Source of the DNA: Sporichthyaceae bacterium
Lineage (GTDB): Bacteria; Actinomycetota; Actinomycetes; Sporichthyales; Sporichthyaceae
Length of the DNA stretch: 64,000 bases
Assembly (NCBI GenBank): GCA_036269075.1
Contig: DATASX010000059.1
Span: 1-64,000, forward strand
Reading direction: 5' to 3'
Positions 56,946-64,000 of this stretch are shown here, piece after piece. Under the pieces are notes generated by a model. That model saw nothing but the letters and a program-made list of their open reading frames with translations, did not search any database and was not told the origin of the DNA. Made by a program: the position numbers and the translations under genes. The first letter of the stretch is position 1. Each line of letters begins with the position of its first letter.

Positions 56946-57254
56946 GTGAGTAATTGGGTCGACGTCTACGACGACGACGAGCTGTGGGACGGCGACATCG
57001 CCGGTGTCACGGTCGGCAAGGAGAAGGTCCTCATCTGCCGGAGCAACGAGAAGTTGCTCGCTTTCCAGGACGCTTGCCCCCACAAGGGCACGCCGCTGTC
57101 CGACGGCGACCTGTCGGACGGGGTGCTGACCTGCAACGTCCACCTCTGGGAGTTCGACGTCGCCAGCGGCGACAGCGTGAACCCCACCGGGGAGAAGCTG
57201 ACCTGCTTCGCCGTCCGTGCCAACGGCGGTCGCATCGAGGTCGAGATCCCGTGA
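56946..57254 (+). CDS. Rieske [2Fe-2S] ferredoxin, TmoC-like
   Basis: A 102-residue Rieske protein. Cluster ligands are Cys44-X-His46 (CPH) and Cys63-X2-His66 (CNVH). In toluene-4-monooxygenase the equivalent TmoC passes electrons from the flavin reductase to the hydroxylase. No reductase gene is in the window. The GTG at 56946 has GAGG upstream and lies 43 bp after the beta-subunit gene. It is the last of the subunit genes before the palindromic element. Confidence 0.9.
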   Translation: MSNWVDVYDDDELWDGDIAGVTVGKEKVLICRSNEKLLAFQDACPHKGTPLSDGDLSDGVLTCNVHLWEFDVASGDSVNPTGEKLTCFAVRANGGRIEVEIP

Positions 57255-57274
57255 GCTGATCCTCGGCCCCGGGA

Positions 57275-57385
57275 GCGTCATATGGTCCGTCTCACCCGCC
57301 ACAAGCCGTGGGGCAGACAGAACGGCGCCGGGCATATGGCCCGTCTCACCCGCCACAACCTGTGGTGGAGTGAGACGGGCCATAT
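57275..57385 (+). repeat. Composite palindromic element between the Rieske and CoA-transferase genes
   Basis: ATATGGCCCGTCTCAC (57334-57349) and GTGAGACGGGCCATAT (57370-57385) are perfect 16-bp arms; CCACA/TGTGG inside extends the fold, giving a 52-nt hairpin. Just upstream, 57280-57315 repeats the left arm with one change (ATATGGTCCGTCTCACCCG) but only a degenerate right arm. It could be a strong terminator, a protein-binding site or a mobile palindromic repeat. The rest of the 194-bp gap is unremarkable. Confidence 0.85.
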
Positions 57386-57448
57386 CGCTTTCGGCGCGGT
57401 GCGTTCACACTCGTTCAGACATATTTAGTCCCAGCAACGGAGCCCCAC

Positions 57449-58669
57449 ATGACGCGCCGCCCACTCGAAGGCGTACGGATCATCGCGCTCGAGCAGTACG
57501 GCGCCGGCCCGTACGGCAGTGTGCACCTCGCCGACCTCGGAGCCGAGGTCATCAAGATCGAGGATGTGCCCACCCGGGGCGACATCGGCCGCTACGTGGT
57601 GCCCTTCCAGGAGGGCGAGGACTCCCTGTTCTACGAGACCTTCAACCGCAACAAGAAGAGCCTGGGCCTGGACCTGCGAACGGCCGGCGGCCGGGCGGTC
57701 TTCGAGGACTTGGTGAAGGTCTCCGACGCCGTGTACTTCAACATGCGTGGCGATGTCCCGGAGAAGCTGCGGATCCGGTACGAGGACCTCCAGCACCTCA
57801 ACCCGAAGATCGTCTGCTGCTCACTGTCCGCGTTCGGCATGTCCGGCGACCTGCGCAACGAGCCGGGCTACGACTACATCCTGCAAGCCATGGCCGGCTG
57901 GATGTCGCTGACCGGGGAGCCCGACGCCCCGCCCGCGAAATCCGGGCTGTCGGTCGTCGACTTCGCCGCCGGTCTCGCTGCCGGCTACAGCCTGCTCGCC
58001 GGTCTGTTGGCCGCCGGTCGCACCGGCGTCGGCATGGACTGCGACGTCAGCCTGTACGACGTCGCGATGTCGTTCCTGAGCTACCCGGGCACGTGGCACC
58101 TGACCGGTGGCCACGAGCCGCAGCGGATGGGGCGCTCGGCGCACCCGTCGCTGGTGCCGTTCCAGGCGTTCCAGGCCGCCGACGGCTGGGTCGTCATCGG
58201 CTGCGCCAAGGAGAAGTTCTTCCAGCGGATGTGCGATGCGTTCGAGCGTCCCGACCTGCCCGACGACGCGCGTTACCGGACCTTCACGGACCGGTTCACC
58301 AACCGCGAAGCGCTGATCGAGGACCTCGATGCGGTGATCGCGGAGTACACCGCCGACGAGGTCGTCTCCCGGATGCGCAAGGTCGGCGTCCCGTGCGGAG
58401 CGGTGCTCTCGGTCTCGCAGGCGCTCGCCCACCCGCTGGCCGAGCAGCGCGGCATGATCGTGCGCACCGAGCATCCGCACTGGGGCGAGATCCGCCAGCC
58501 GGGTTCGCCGATCCGCGTCGGTGAAATGCCGACCGAGCACCGGCGGGCCCCGCGGCGCAACGAGGACTACCGCTACGTCCTGCACGACATCCTCGGTTAC
58601 GACGAGGCGCAGATCGACGAGGTGACCGGCACCGGTTCGGTCGGCCCGATCACCCCGGTCGTGCCCTGA
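57449..58669 (+). CDS. CaiB/BaiF family III CoA-transferase
   Basis: A 406-residue family III CoA-transferase (LEGVRIIALEQYGAGPYGSVHLADLGAEVIKIE at the start, GYDYILQAMAGWMSLTG with the probable catalytic Asp, MDCDVSLYDVAMSFLSYPGTW later). These enzymes move CoA between carboxylic acids or racemise acyl-CoA. A CaiB-type gene (isoG) also accompanies isoprene monooxygenase in Rhodococcus, which supports a role in catabolism of the product of this cluster; the acid is unknown. ATG at 57449 with CGGAG 7-8 nt upstream. Confidence 0.87.
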   Translation: MTRRPLEGVRIIALEQYGAGPYGSVHLADLGAEVIKIEDVPTRGDIGRYVVPFQEGEDSLFYETFNRNKKSLGLDLRTAGGRAVFEDLVKVSDAVYFNMRGDVPEKLRIRYEDLQHLNPKIVCCSLSAFGMSGDLRNEPGYDYILQAMAGWMSLTGEPDAPPAKSGLSVVDFAAGLAAGYSLLAGLLAAGRTGVGMDCDVSLYDVAMSFLSYPGTWHLTGGHEPQRMGRSAHPSLVPFQAFQAADGWVVIGCAKEKFFQRMCDAFERPDLPDDARYRTFTDRFTNREALIEDLDAVIAEYTADEVVSRMRKVGVPCGAVLSVSQALAHPLAEQRGMIVRTEHPHWGEIRQPGSPIRVGEMPTEHRRAPRRNEDYRYVLHDILGYDEAQIDEVTGTGSVGPITPVVP

Positions 58670-58705
58670 CCCGCTCCCGCCAGGAGCAGTGGCGGCCTCG
58701 GACAG

Positions 58706-60391
58706 CTAGCTGGTGCGGCCGACCTGCTTCGTCGGGCCGGACAGGGCCTCGAGTGTCAGCCAGATCCGAGTCGCCAGATGTAGGTCGAAGCGCGTCGAGC
58801 CGTCGTTGAGGTTGTACTCGGTGAGCTCGCGGATCCGCTGCAGGCGGTACTTCAGGGTGCTGCGGTGGATGTTCATCCGCTCGGCGGTGTCGTCGTACTT
58901 GCAGCCGCAGTCGAAGTAACGCGCCAGGGTGAGCACCAGCGCCGACTTGTGCTCGTTGTCGTACTCGATCAGCGTGCCGAGCTTCTCCTTCATGAATCGC
59001 TCGACCTCGGTGAGATTGGTGACCGAGGAGAGGATGCGGTAGATCCCCAATTCCTCGAACGCCAGCACGGGATCGGTGAAGTTCGACGAGATCGCCGAGG
59101 ACAGGTCGGAGACGAACTGCGCCTCGCGGTAGGAGTTGTGGATCTCCCACACGTTCGGGTACTTCGAGCCGATCGCGATCCGGCAATTCTCCTTGGCCAG
59201 CTCGGCGTCGATCGCGTGCTGCAGGTCGGTCCAGGTCATGTCGGTGTGCGCCATCACGATCACGCAGTCCGATCGGCCGACCATCAACGAACCGACGTCG
59301 AAGGCGCGGACGTGGCGGTTGACGGTCCGCAGGAATGAGTCGGAGATCCGGGAGCGGCGGGCGCCGGAGACGATGATCGCCCGGTGCGGGCGCTGCGAGT
59401 CGTAGCCCAACGCATGCGCTGTCGCTTTGACCGCGGTCTCCTCGGCGCCGGCCAGCAGTTCCTCGGCGAAGTCGCGGTGGGTCCGCAGTTCGATCTCGGC
59501 GATGCTGCGCAGCCGGGCCAGTTCCATCGACAGCACGGTCGCCGCGTACTCCAGCGCGGCCAGGTCGCCCTCGGTCGCCCGCTTCTCCGGGTCGATCAGG
59601 GCGATCACCCCGCGGACGTCGATGTGCGGGTTGGCCAGCACCATCCAGGCGTTGCGGCGGTACACCGCCCGGCGCACCGTGGCCAGCACCCGGATGAGCT
59701 CCTTGCGGGCCTCCGGGGTCTCCTTGTCCGAGATCGCGTCGCCGATCGGGCCCGCGGTGGCCCGTACGTTGCCGTGCGCATCCTGAATGACCACCGCCAG
59801 CCCGCACAGCCGGTGCAGGACGTCGGCTATGCCGGCCTCGCCGCGGTCGGAGGCGGCGACCTCGTTCAGCCGGCGGTGGGTCTCCATCACCTTGGTCAGC
59901 GCACCGACCGTGGACTCCAGGCGGGAGTTCAGCCCGGCCATCTCCTCGGCCGTGGCCCGCTCCGCCGCGAACAGCTCGGCCTTGGCGATGATCGTTCCGC
60001 ACAACTGGGCCAGCACGGTGAGCAGGAACCGCTGCTCGTCGTTCGGGGTCGACGGACCGGCCACGACGAGGAACAGCCGCGAGTTGTCGGTCGGGCTGTT
60101 CAGCGGATATGCCCACCCGAAAGGGAACTGATCGACCGTCAGTTTTCCGCCGGCCGGGGACAGCTCGGCCAGCTGCTCGTCGACCCCGTCCGGGGCGCGG
60201 TCGAAGTAGCTGCCGGAGTCGGTCGGGTGCCAGACGGCGACGAGCTTGCACGGCACGATCGACGGTGCGGCCGTGGTGGCCAGGTGTACGACCTGCCGCG
60301 GGGAGTTCGACTGGGAGAGGATCAGCGAGAGGACGACAACCGCGTTGACCGAGGACAGCTGCTCGGCGCGGGTGGGATCAGGCGCTGACAC
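58706..60391 (-). CDS. PucR/CdaR-type transcriptional regulator with GAF-like sensor region
   Basis: A 561-residue regulator. The N-terminal half (about 20-300) has GAF-like sensor features and a predicted linker helix (AERATAEEMAGLNSRLESTVGALTKVMETHRRL). The C-terminus holds the PucR helix-turn-helix: LVLTLARYFDCGCKYDDTAERMNIHRSTLKYRLQRIREL, about 497-535. PucR-type proteins activate catabolic genes in response to a substrate. Its GTG start overlaps the upstream MEDS gene by 14 bp, and it converges on the CoA-transferase gene, so it is the likely local regulator of the monooxygenase cluster. Confidence 0.85.
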   Translation of the reverse strand: MSAPDPTRAEQLSSVNAVVVLSLILSQSNSPRQVVHLATTAAPSIVPCKLVAVWHPTDSGSYFDRAPDGVDEQLAELSPAGGKLTVDQFPFGWAYPLNSPTDNSRLFLVVAGPSTPNDEQRFLLTVLAQLCGTIIAKAELFAAERATAEEMAGLNSRLESTVGALTKVMETHRRLNEVAASDRGEAGIADVLHRLCGLAVVIQDAHGNVRATAGPIGDAISDKETPEARKELIRVLATVRRAVYRRNAWMVLANPHIDVRGVIALIDPEKRATEGDLAALEYAATVLSMELARLRSIAEIELRTHRDFAEELLAGAEETAVKATAHALGYDSQRPHRAIIVSGARRSRISDSFLRTVNRHVRAFDVGSLMVGRSDCVIVMAHTDMTWTDLQHAIDAELAKENCRIAIGSKYPNVWEIHNSYREAQFVSDLSSAISSNFTDPVLAFEELGIYRILSSVTNLTEVERFMKEKLGTLIEYDNEHKSALVLTLARYFDCGCKYDDTAERMNIHRSTLKYRLQRIRELTEYNLNDGSTRFDLHLATRIWLTLEALSGPTKQVGRTS

Positions 60392-60956
60392 CGCGAGCCT
60401 GAGACGGTGGTGCGGTGAAGTACGGGTTCGCGATCGCCAGCCCGTTCAGCAGCACCTTGGCGTGCGTCCGCAACACCTCGACGACCAGGGCCCCGTCGAA
60501 CCGGTCGAGGTCGTAGAGGCACACGAACGTCGCGCGTTGCTTGGGGGACAGGGCGTTCACCTCCGCCTCGTAGGCGAACACCTCGCTGGTGTCGACGCCG
60601 GAACGGATCACCCAGCTCATGTCGCCGAGCAGGCGCACGTCGCGGTAGCCCGCGTCCCAGGCCGCCGACACCGATTCGTGCAGCCGGTTCAGCATCGTCT
60701 CCTTGGAGAACGTGCCGTTGGGCAGGTAGGCCGCGTCGACGTCGCAGAACTCAATGTGCCGCAACTGCGCGGGGATGCCGTTGGCGAAGCGGTCCCGCAG
60801 CGTCGCGGACTCCTCGACGAAGCAGACGCACTTCTGTCCGGATCGCGCGCCTTCGGTGACCCACGCGGCAGTGAGTTCGTCGCACGCTGCCTTGCCGCTG
60901 TAGAAACCGCAGACGTGGTCGCCCGGGAGCAGCCCCAGGCCGTCGGGACGTAGCAC
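60378..60956 (-). CDS. MEDS-domain sensory protein (DcmR-like)
   Basis: A 192-residue protein consisting of a MEDS domain (GDHVCGFYSGKAACDELTAAWVTEGARSGQKCVCFVEE), the sensory module first described in DcmR of dichloromethane users and in methanogens. No DNA-binding domain is attached, so it probably signals to the co-encoded PucR regulator. The GTG at 60956 has AAGGAGG 6 nt upstream. A -10-like TACCAT lies about 33 nt further upstream on this strand (60989-60994). Confidence 0.8.
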   Translation of the reverse strand: MLRPDGLGLLPGDHVCGFYSGKAACDELTAAWVTEGARSGQKCVCFVEESATLRDRFANGIPAQLRHIEFCDVDAAYLPNGTFSKETMLNRLHESVSAAWDAGYRDVRLLGDMSWVIRSGVDTSEVFAYEAEVNALSPKQRATFVCLYDLDRFDGALVVEVLRTHAKVLLNGLAIANPYFTAPPSQARGVSA

Positions 60957-61012
60957 CAGGGCCTCCTTCCGTGCGTGTCGGTTCCTTCGATGGTAACGCC
61001 CGATCGGCGAAC

Positions 61013-61032
61013 GGCGAACCCTCGCGTTCGCC
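61013..61032 (-). terminator. Hairpin after the YHS gene
   Basis: GGCGAAC / GTTCGCC, 7-bp stem with a 6-nt loop, 9 bp beyond the YHS stop on the minus strand, no U-tract. Confidence 0.4.
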
Positions 61033-61040
61033 GCTCGGGG

Positions 61041-61202
61041 TCAGCGGCCCGGCGGGTGGCCGATGTAGAGCGCGGGCTTGCGGTCGAAGGTCTTCTTGCA
61101 GTTGTTGCAGCAGAAGTAGTACGTGATCCCCTGGACGGTCGAGGACGGAGCAGTCGTCGGGTCCACCTTCATCCCGCAGACCTGATCTTTGGTGTCGGAC
61201 AC
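61041..61202 (-). CDS. Stand-alone YHS-domain protein (53 residues)
   Basis: A short protein made up of one YHS domain: DQVCGMKVDP at the start, then GITYYFCCNNCKKTFDRKPALYI. The cysteines (CGM and FCCNNC) would bind a metal, probably copper, zinc or iron. The GTG at 61202 has GGAGG 6 nt upstream. YHS domains occur alone, in metal transporters and at the end of some toluene-monooxygenase-type alpha subunits, which may be relevant to the nearby alpha-less cluster. A direct link is speculative. Confidence 0.8.
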   Translation of the reverse strand: MSDTKDQVCGMKVDPTTAPSSTVQGITYYFCCNNCKKTFDRKPALYIGHPPGR

Positions 61203-61323
61203 GGTCACCTCCGGGAGTCGCGTTCCAGATCGGCGACGCGGTCGGGCCACGTTCGAACGACCGTCACGGCGCCGGCTTGTTCGAGCGAGAGTAGCTGTTC
61301 GGGCAGGGCGGCGGTCAGTCGGT

Positions 61324-61980
61324 TCAGGTGCGGTCAGGGGTCTGCACGAGGGTGTCCGCGCGGAAATTCGTGATGCCGTGCTTGGCGATGGCGGCAGCGA
61401 GCTGGACGGCCGCGGGTGAGGGCTCCGGGCTTCCGGTCAGCGGTTCGACGGTGAAATCCACCAGCGTGCCCGACTGGCAGCCGTCCACCGCCACAACAGG
61501 ATCGGTCGGCGTTCGCAGTCCGCGTGCGCCGAGCCAGCCCGCCGGCAGACCCTTGACCGCGCCGGTAATGGTTCCGGAGGCACGGAACCAGGTGTTCATA
61601 GCTGCGACCGCTTGATCGCAGGGCATGTTCCCCACGTCGATGACGTCGACCGCTGCCCGCAACGAGGGGCTGTTCGGGTCGACGAATCCGGAGTAGGCGA
61701 CCACGGTCCAACTGGAACCCAACTGATTCGTGTGGGCAGCGTCGAGGCGCAACTCACGCGCGATGAGCTCGCTAGCCAACGGTCCGTCCGGGGACGCGTC
61801 GGCCATCGGGCTGAACCCGGTGCTCGAGAGGTAGGACAGGTTGAGCTCGCGGGTCGGCACCTTTGGCGGGGGCGAGGCGCCGGCTGGGATGCCCGAATGA
61901 TCGTCGGAGCTCTCCACGACGAAGGCGCCGACCAGCAAGCCCACCACGGCCACCAGCGCGCCCACAACCACCGTCGGCAA
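61324..61980 (-). CDS. Membrane-anchored protein of unknown function
   Basis: From a TTG at 61980 this gives 218 residues: an N-terminal membrane segment (LPTVVVGALVAVVGLLVGAFVV) and an outside domain with paired cysteines (MPCDQAV, DGCQSGT) ending in KHGITNFRADTLVQTPDRT. Third codon positions are GC-rich, supporting the frame. The frame stays open upstream as a Pro-rich stretch with no ATG or GTG start, so the gene is either started at this weak TTG or was originally continuous with the gene at 62591 and is now separated by a frameshift near 62100. Function unknown. Confidence 0.55.
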   Translation of the reverse strand: MPTVVVGALVAVVGLLVGAFVVESSDDHSGIPAGASPPPKVPTRELNLSYLSSTGFSPMADASPDGPLASELIARELRLDAAHTNQLGSSWTVVAYSGFVDPNSPSLRAAVDVIDVGNMPCDQAVAAMNTWFRASGTITGAVKGLPAGWLGARGLRTPTDPVVAVDGCQSGTLVDFTVEPLTGSPEPSPAAVQLAAAIAKHGITNFRADTLVQTPDRT

Positions 61981-62591
61981 GCCGAACAGCGTCCTGGAGG
62001 CCGCGATCGGACGGGCCGATGGGTGGTCTTCCGCACCGCGGCTCGGGGCGACGGACGGATCATCCGGGGGCGAGCTCGGTCGAACCCTGGGTGCCGTGGG
62101 GACATGGGGGACCCACCTGTCCCGGCCGGCTGTCCAGGGCCGGGCAACCCCAGCGTGATCTCGTCCGGCAGGAACATGATGTGGAGCACCACTCGGTGAC
62201 CGGCCCGCAGTGCCGCGACGGAGTCCTCCAGCGGCGCTTCGCCGGCGGCCGTGCGACGACGCAGTTCCTCCCGACCGTTCGCCACGAGGAAGCAGCAGGC
62301 ACCGATCGCCAAGCCGGTGAAGAACGCGGCGAAAAGCGCCGGATCGATGTACCCGTGGCCGCCGACCAGATAGGCGCGGTCCCCGGCCACCGCCCAGCGC
62401 TGCCCCGGTTTCGGGGACGAATACGCATTCGCCGAGAGCTTCCCGTAAGGGCTGGACAGGAAATACCCGTTGTCGTTTCGACCGTGGTACTCGCCGACCA
62501 CGAACGCGTCGCGACCGATCGTGACCGTTCTCCCGTGGCCGTGCGCGGCGTTCCACGCTCTTCCGACGTCGTACCACCCGCCGAATGCCAC
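61596..62591 (-). CDS. Hypothetical membrane protein, probably frameshifted near 62100
   Basis: The ATG at 62591 begins a believable protein: MAFGGWYDVGRAWNAAHGHG, a beta-rich extracytoplasmic part (VTIGRDAFVVGEYHGR...RAYLVGGHGYI), one membrane segment (ALFAAFFTGLAIGACCFLV) and VLHIMFLPDEITLGLPGPG. After about 62110 the frame turns into Arg/Ser/Trp-rich sequence, the shadow of the overlapping gene at 61324-61980, and only stops at 61596. The true protein therefore probably ended or continued in another frame there. It begins 7 bp after the upstream membrane gene. Confidence 0.45.
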   Translation of the reverse strand: MAFGGWYDVGRAWNAAHGHGRTVTIGRDAFVVGEYHGRNDNGYFLSSPYGKLSANAYSSPKPGQRWAVAGDRAYLVGGHGYIDPALFAAFFTGLAIGACCFLVANGREELRRRTAAGEAPLEDSVAALRAGHRVVLHIMFLPDEITLGLPGPGQPAGTGGSPMSPRHPGFDRARPRMIRPSPRAAVRKTTHRPVRSRPPGRCSACRRWLWARWWPWWACWSAPSSWRAPTIIRASQPAPRPRQRCRPASSTCPTSRAPGSARWPTRPRTDRWLASSSRVSCASTLPTRISWVPVGPWSPTPDSSTRTAPRCGQRSTSSTWGTCPAIKRSQL

Positions 62592-62598
62592 GAAGGGT

Positions 62599-63054
62599 CT
62601 ACAGCGCGGAGGCCAGTGCGGACCCGAATCCGATCAACGACTTGCGGCGCAGGATCGGGACGAGGCCGCGCGCGTCGTCCTGCCCGCTGCACACGATGGG
62701 CTCCTCGCCCGACATCACCACCGGCACCAGCGCGGCAGCGACGCGGCCGACCGGCGGGACGAACTTGAGTCCGATCAACGTGGCAAGGACGAATACGAAC
62801 GCCGATGCGGCCACCACCAGGCCGAGCAGAAGGTGATCGTCCATGGCGCGGCGCAGGCTCGAGGAGGTCGACAGCCCCCGCTGCGCTGCCCAGACAGCCA
62901 GGGCCCATCCGGGAACCGCCAGGAACCAGAACCGCAGCACCGCTCGCAGGTGACGGCGCATCCGCACCATCGTGAGCAGTCGCAGCGCGTCGACGTCGTA
63001 CGGCTCGGGATTGCCCATCACCGCGAACCTCGCCGCCGACCCTGCGGTGTCCAT
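62599..63054 (-). CDS. Small membrane protein of unknown function
   Basis: A 151-residue protein with two hydrophobic segments (about residues 41-58 and 74-98) and a less hydrophobic third stretch (VAAALVPVVMSG). The ATG at 63054 is preceded by GGAGAGGGTGGG; a GTG at 63057 is adjacent in frame. It seems to be first in an operon with the two membrane-anchored proteins downstream. No family was recognised. Confidence 0.6.
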   Translation of the reverse strand: MDTAGSAARFAVMGNPEPYDVDALRLLTMVRMRRHLRAVLRFWFLAVPGWALAVWAAQRGLSTSSSLRRAMDDHLLLGLVVAASAFVFVLATLIGLKFVPPVGRVAAALVPVVMSGEEPIVCSGQDDARGLVPILRRKSLIGFGSALASAL

Positions 63055-63090
63055 CACGACCCACCCTCTCCGAAGCGGAGCGTCGATTGA

Positions 63091-63699
63091 TCAGGTGTCG
63101 GCCAGGCTACGGTCGGGGGTCGAGCACAGTGTCCAGCAGGTCAGGTCGGACCGGCCGACCGCGGCCCGTTCGGCGCGCACCGACATCCCGAGGCCGGTGT
63201 AGAGCGAGACGGCGCCGGGATTGGTTGTCGTGGTCCACAGTGGTGCGGCCGCCTCGCCGGACTCGCGCAGGATCCGGGTCAGCAGGCGCCTTCCGTGGCC
63301 CGCACGGCGTTCGCCGCGCGGCGTACCGATCCAGTGCAGGAACCAGTCCTCCGGCTCCGGGGCGTCCGCGGCCTCGGCGAGCGCCGCGGCCAACTCGACC
63401 CCGGTGGGCCCGGCGTGGCGGTTGAGCACCTCGAACAATCGGTCGTCGAGGCGGGCGACGCAGTCCTGGCAGTACCCGGTCGTCCAGACCGCCACAGCCG
63501 GGCCGTGGGTCCCGACGTGGGCCAAATCGCAACCGGTGAGCACGTCCGCGACGGCGTCGAACCAGTCGGTCAGCGCTCGCGCGGTGTCTCGGGGGAACAG
63601 CGCAGCGAAGGCGGGATCGTCGGCGAAGGCGGAGGCAAGTGTCTCGGCCACGAACACGCGCAAGGGCCGCCCTGCCGGAACGGCAGCGGCGGCCCCCAT
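63091..63699 (-). CDS. GNAT family N-acetyltransferase
   Basis: A 202-residue acetyltransferase. The acetyl-CoA-binding stretch GERRAGHGRRLLTRIL (about 129-144) and the C-terminal NPGAVSLYTGLGMSV are typical of GNAT proteins. The acceptor is unknown. ATG at 63699. It follows the SCP2-like gene by 14 bp on the same strand, so the two are probably co-transcribed. Confidence 0.82.
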   Translation of the reverse strand: MGAAAAVPAGRPLRVFVAETLASAFADDPAFAALFPRDTARALTDWFDAVADVLTGCDLAHVGTHGPAVAVWTTGYCQDCVARLDDRLFEVLNRHAGPTGVELAAALAEAADAPEPEDWFLHWIGTPRGERRAGHGRRLLTRILRESGEAAAPLWTTTTNPGAVSLYTGLGMSVRAERAAVGRSDLTCWTLCSTPDRSLADT

Positions 63700-63713
63700 G
63701 GGTGGTTGGTCGC

Positions 63714-64000
63714 TCAGTCGGCGACCGAGACCAACGCGATCGTGCGCAGCGAGGCGACGGTGTGCGTGAGCAGACCCTTGACCACGAGCTTGTGGGTCGC
63801 GATCTGCCCGAGCACCTTGCCACCACGCTTGGTGAAGAAACCGACCGGCAGCAGGCCGCCGGCCTTCATCTTCAGCTGTGAGACATCGAGGATCTGGTCC
63901 ACAGTGGCGTGGACCGCGACACTCGGGTTGCCTTGCAGCCCGTTGTGGACGATTGCGCCATCCTGTCCGAACTCCACGGTCGCCTCGGTTTCGGTGTCCG
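63714..64000 (-). CDS. SCP2 sterol-binding-like protein, C-terminal part
   Basis: The frame is open to the window edge, so the gene starts outside. The visible 95 residues (ending VEFGQDGAIVHNGLQGNPSVAVHATVDQILDVSQLK, then ATHKLVVKGLLTHTVASLRTIALV) resemble the C-terminal half of an SCP2-type lipid-binding domain, in which a final helix follows a KLxVxG strand. SCP2 proteins bind sterols or fatty acyl groups. A GTG at 63977 would give 87 residues if it were an internal start. Family call is tentative. Confidence 0.5.
   Translation of the reverse strand, partial: DTETEATVEFGQDGAIVHNGLQGNPSVAVHATVDQILDVSQLKMKAGGLLPVGFFTKRGGKVLGQIATHKLVVKGLLTHTVASLRTIALVSVAD

Noticed and set aside
53007-57254. 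Hidden or frameshifted monooxygenase alpha subunit
   Set aside because: All gaps are 151 bp or shorter, the genes around them are intact, and no EXXH diiron motifs with alpha-like context were seen on either strand.

Overview
The window is chromosomal DNA of a very GC-rich actinobacterium. GTG and TTG starts are common, stop and start codons often overlap (ATGA/GTGA), and several promoters place a TANNNT -10 box 6-9 nt before the start codon, the layout of leaderless mRNAs. Gene order (clpP-clpP2-clpX, valS-folC-DUF4233-ndk, mreBCD-mrdA-rodA, rne-rplU-rpmA-obgE-proB, mnmA-metE-like-ligA-gatCAB, ilvBNC-serA-leuB-ilvE-cimA) is typical of actinomycetes. mreBCD suggests a rod-shaped or filamentous, possibly sporulating, member. 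Anything finer (a Frankia/Sporichthya-like lineage) is a guess. I saw no rRNA, tRNA, CRISPR array, phage or insertion sequence.

Layout. 1-2300: Clp protease. 2500-8450: SAM methyltransferase, valyl-tRNA synthetase, folate synthesis, ndk. 8600-14500: cell-shape and wall-elongation operon. 14500-19400: hydrolase, then a minus-strand group of orphan DNA methyltransferase, ECF42-type sigma factor with its DGPF/YCII partner, and an acyl-CoA ligase. 19550-28900: two radical-SAM-linked genes, RNase E, L21/L27, ObgE, ProB. 29000-38700: cysteine desulfurase and MnmA (tRNA thiolation), MetE-like protein, LigA, an ACT protein, GatCAB. 38800-41070: an exported beta-propeller protein. 41200-52700: branched-chain amino acid and serine synthesis, interrupted by an FkbM methyltransferase, a decayed ridA and a vapBC toxin-antitoxin pair. 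Both ilvBN and cimA have a short leader peptide rich in Ile/Val/Leu followed by an intrinsic terminator, so both look controlled by transcription attenuation.

53000-61200 is the accessory part and the most unusual. It encodes an aryl-type alcohol dehydrogenase, two SnoaL/NTF2-like proteins, and four subunits recognisable as parts of a toluene/isoprene-type soluble diiron monooxygenase: gamma (TmoB-like), coupling protein (TmoD-like), hydroxylase beta (TmoE-like) and Rieske ferredoxin (TmoC-like). A CaiB-family CoA-transferase follows, then convergently transcribed PucR-type and MEDS-domain sensor/regulator genes. The catalytic alpha subunit (about 500 residues) and the flavin reductase are absent, and the two SnoaL-like genes sit where alpha would be expected. 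This is either a split system whose alpha lies elsewhere or a novel assembly.

61000-64000 (minus strand): a 53-residue YHS protein, three poorly characterised membrane or anchored proteins (two linked by a probable frameshift), a GNAT acetyltransferase, and the end of an SCP2-like gene cut by the window edge. Intergenic regions carry several distinctive repeat or palindromic elements, including a 17-bp repeat attached to stop codons.
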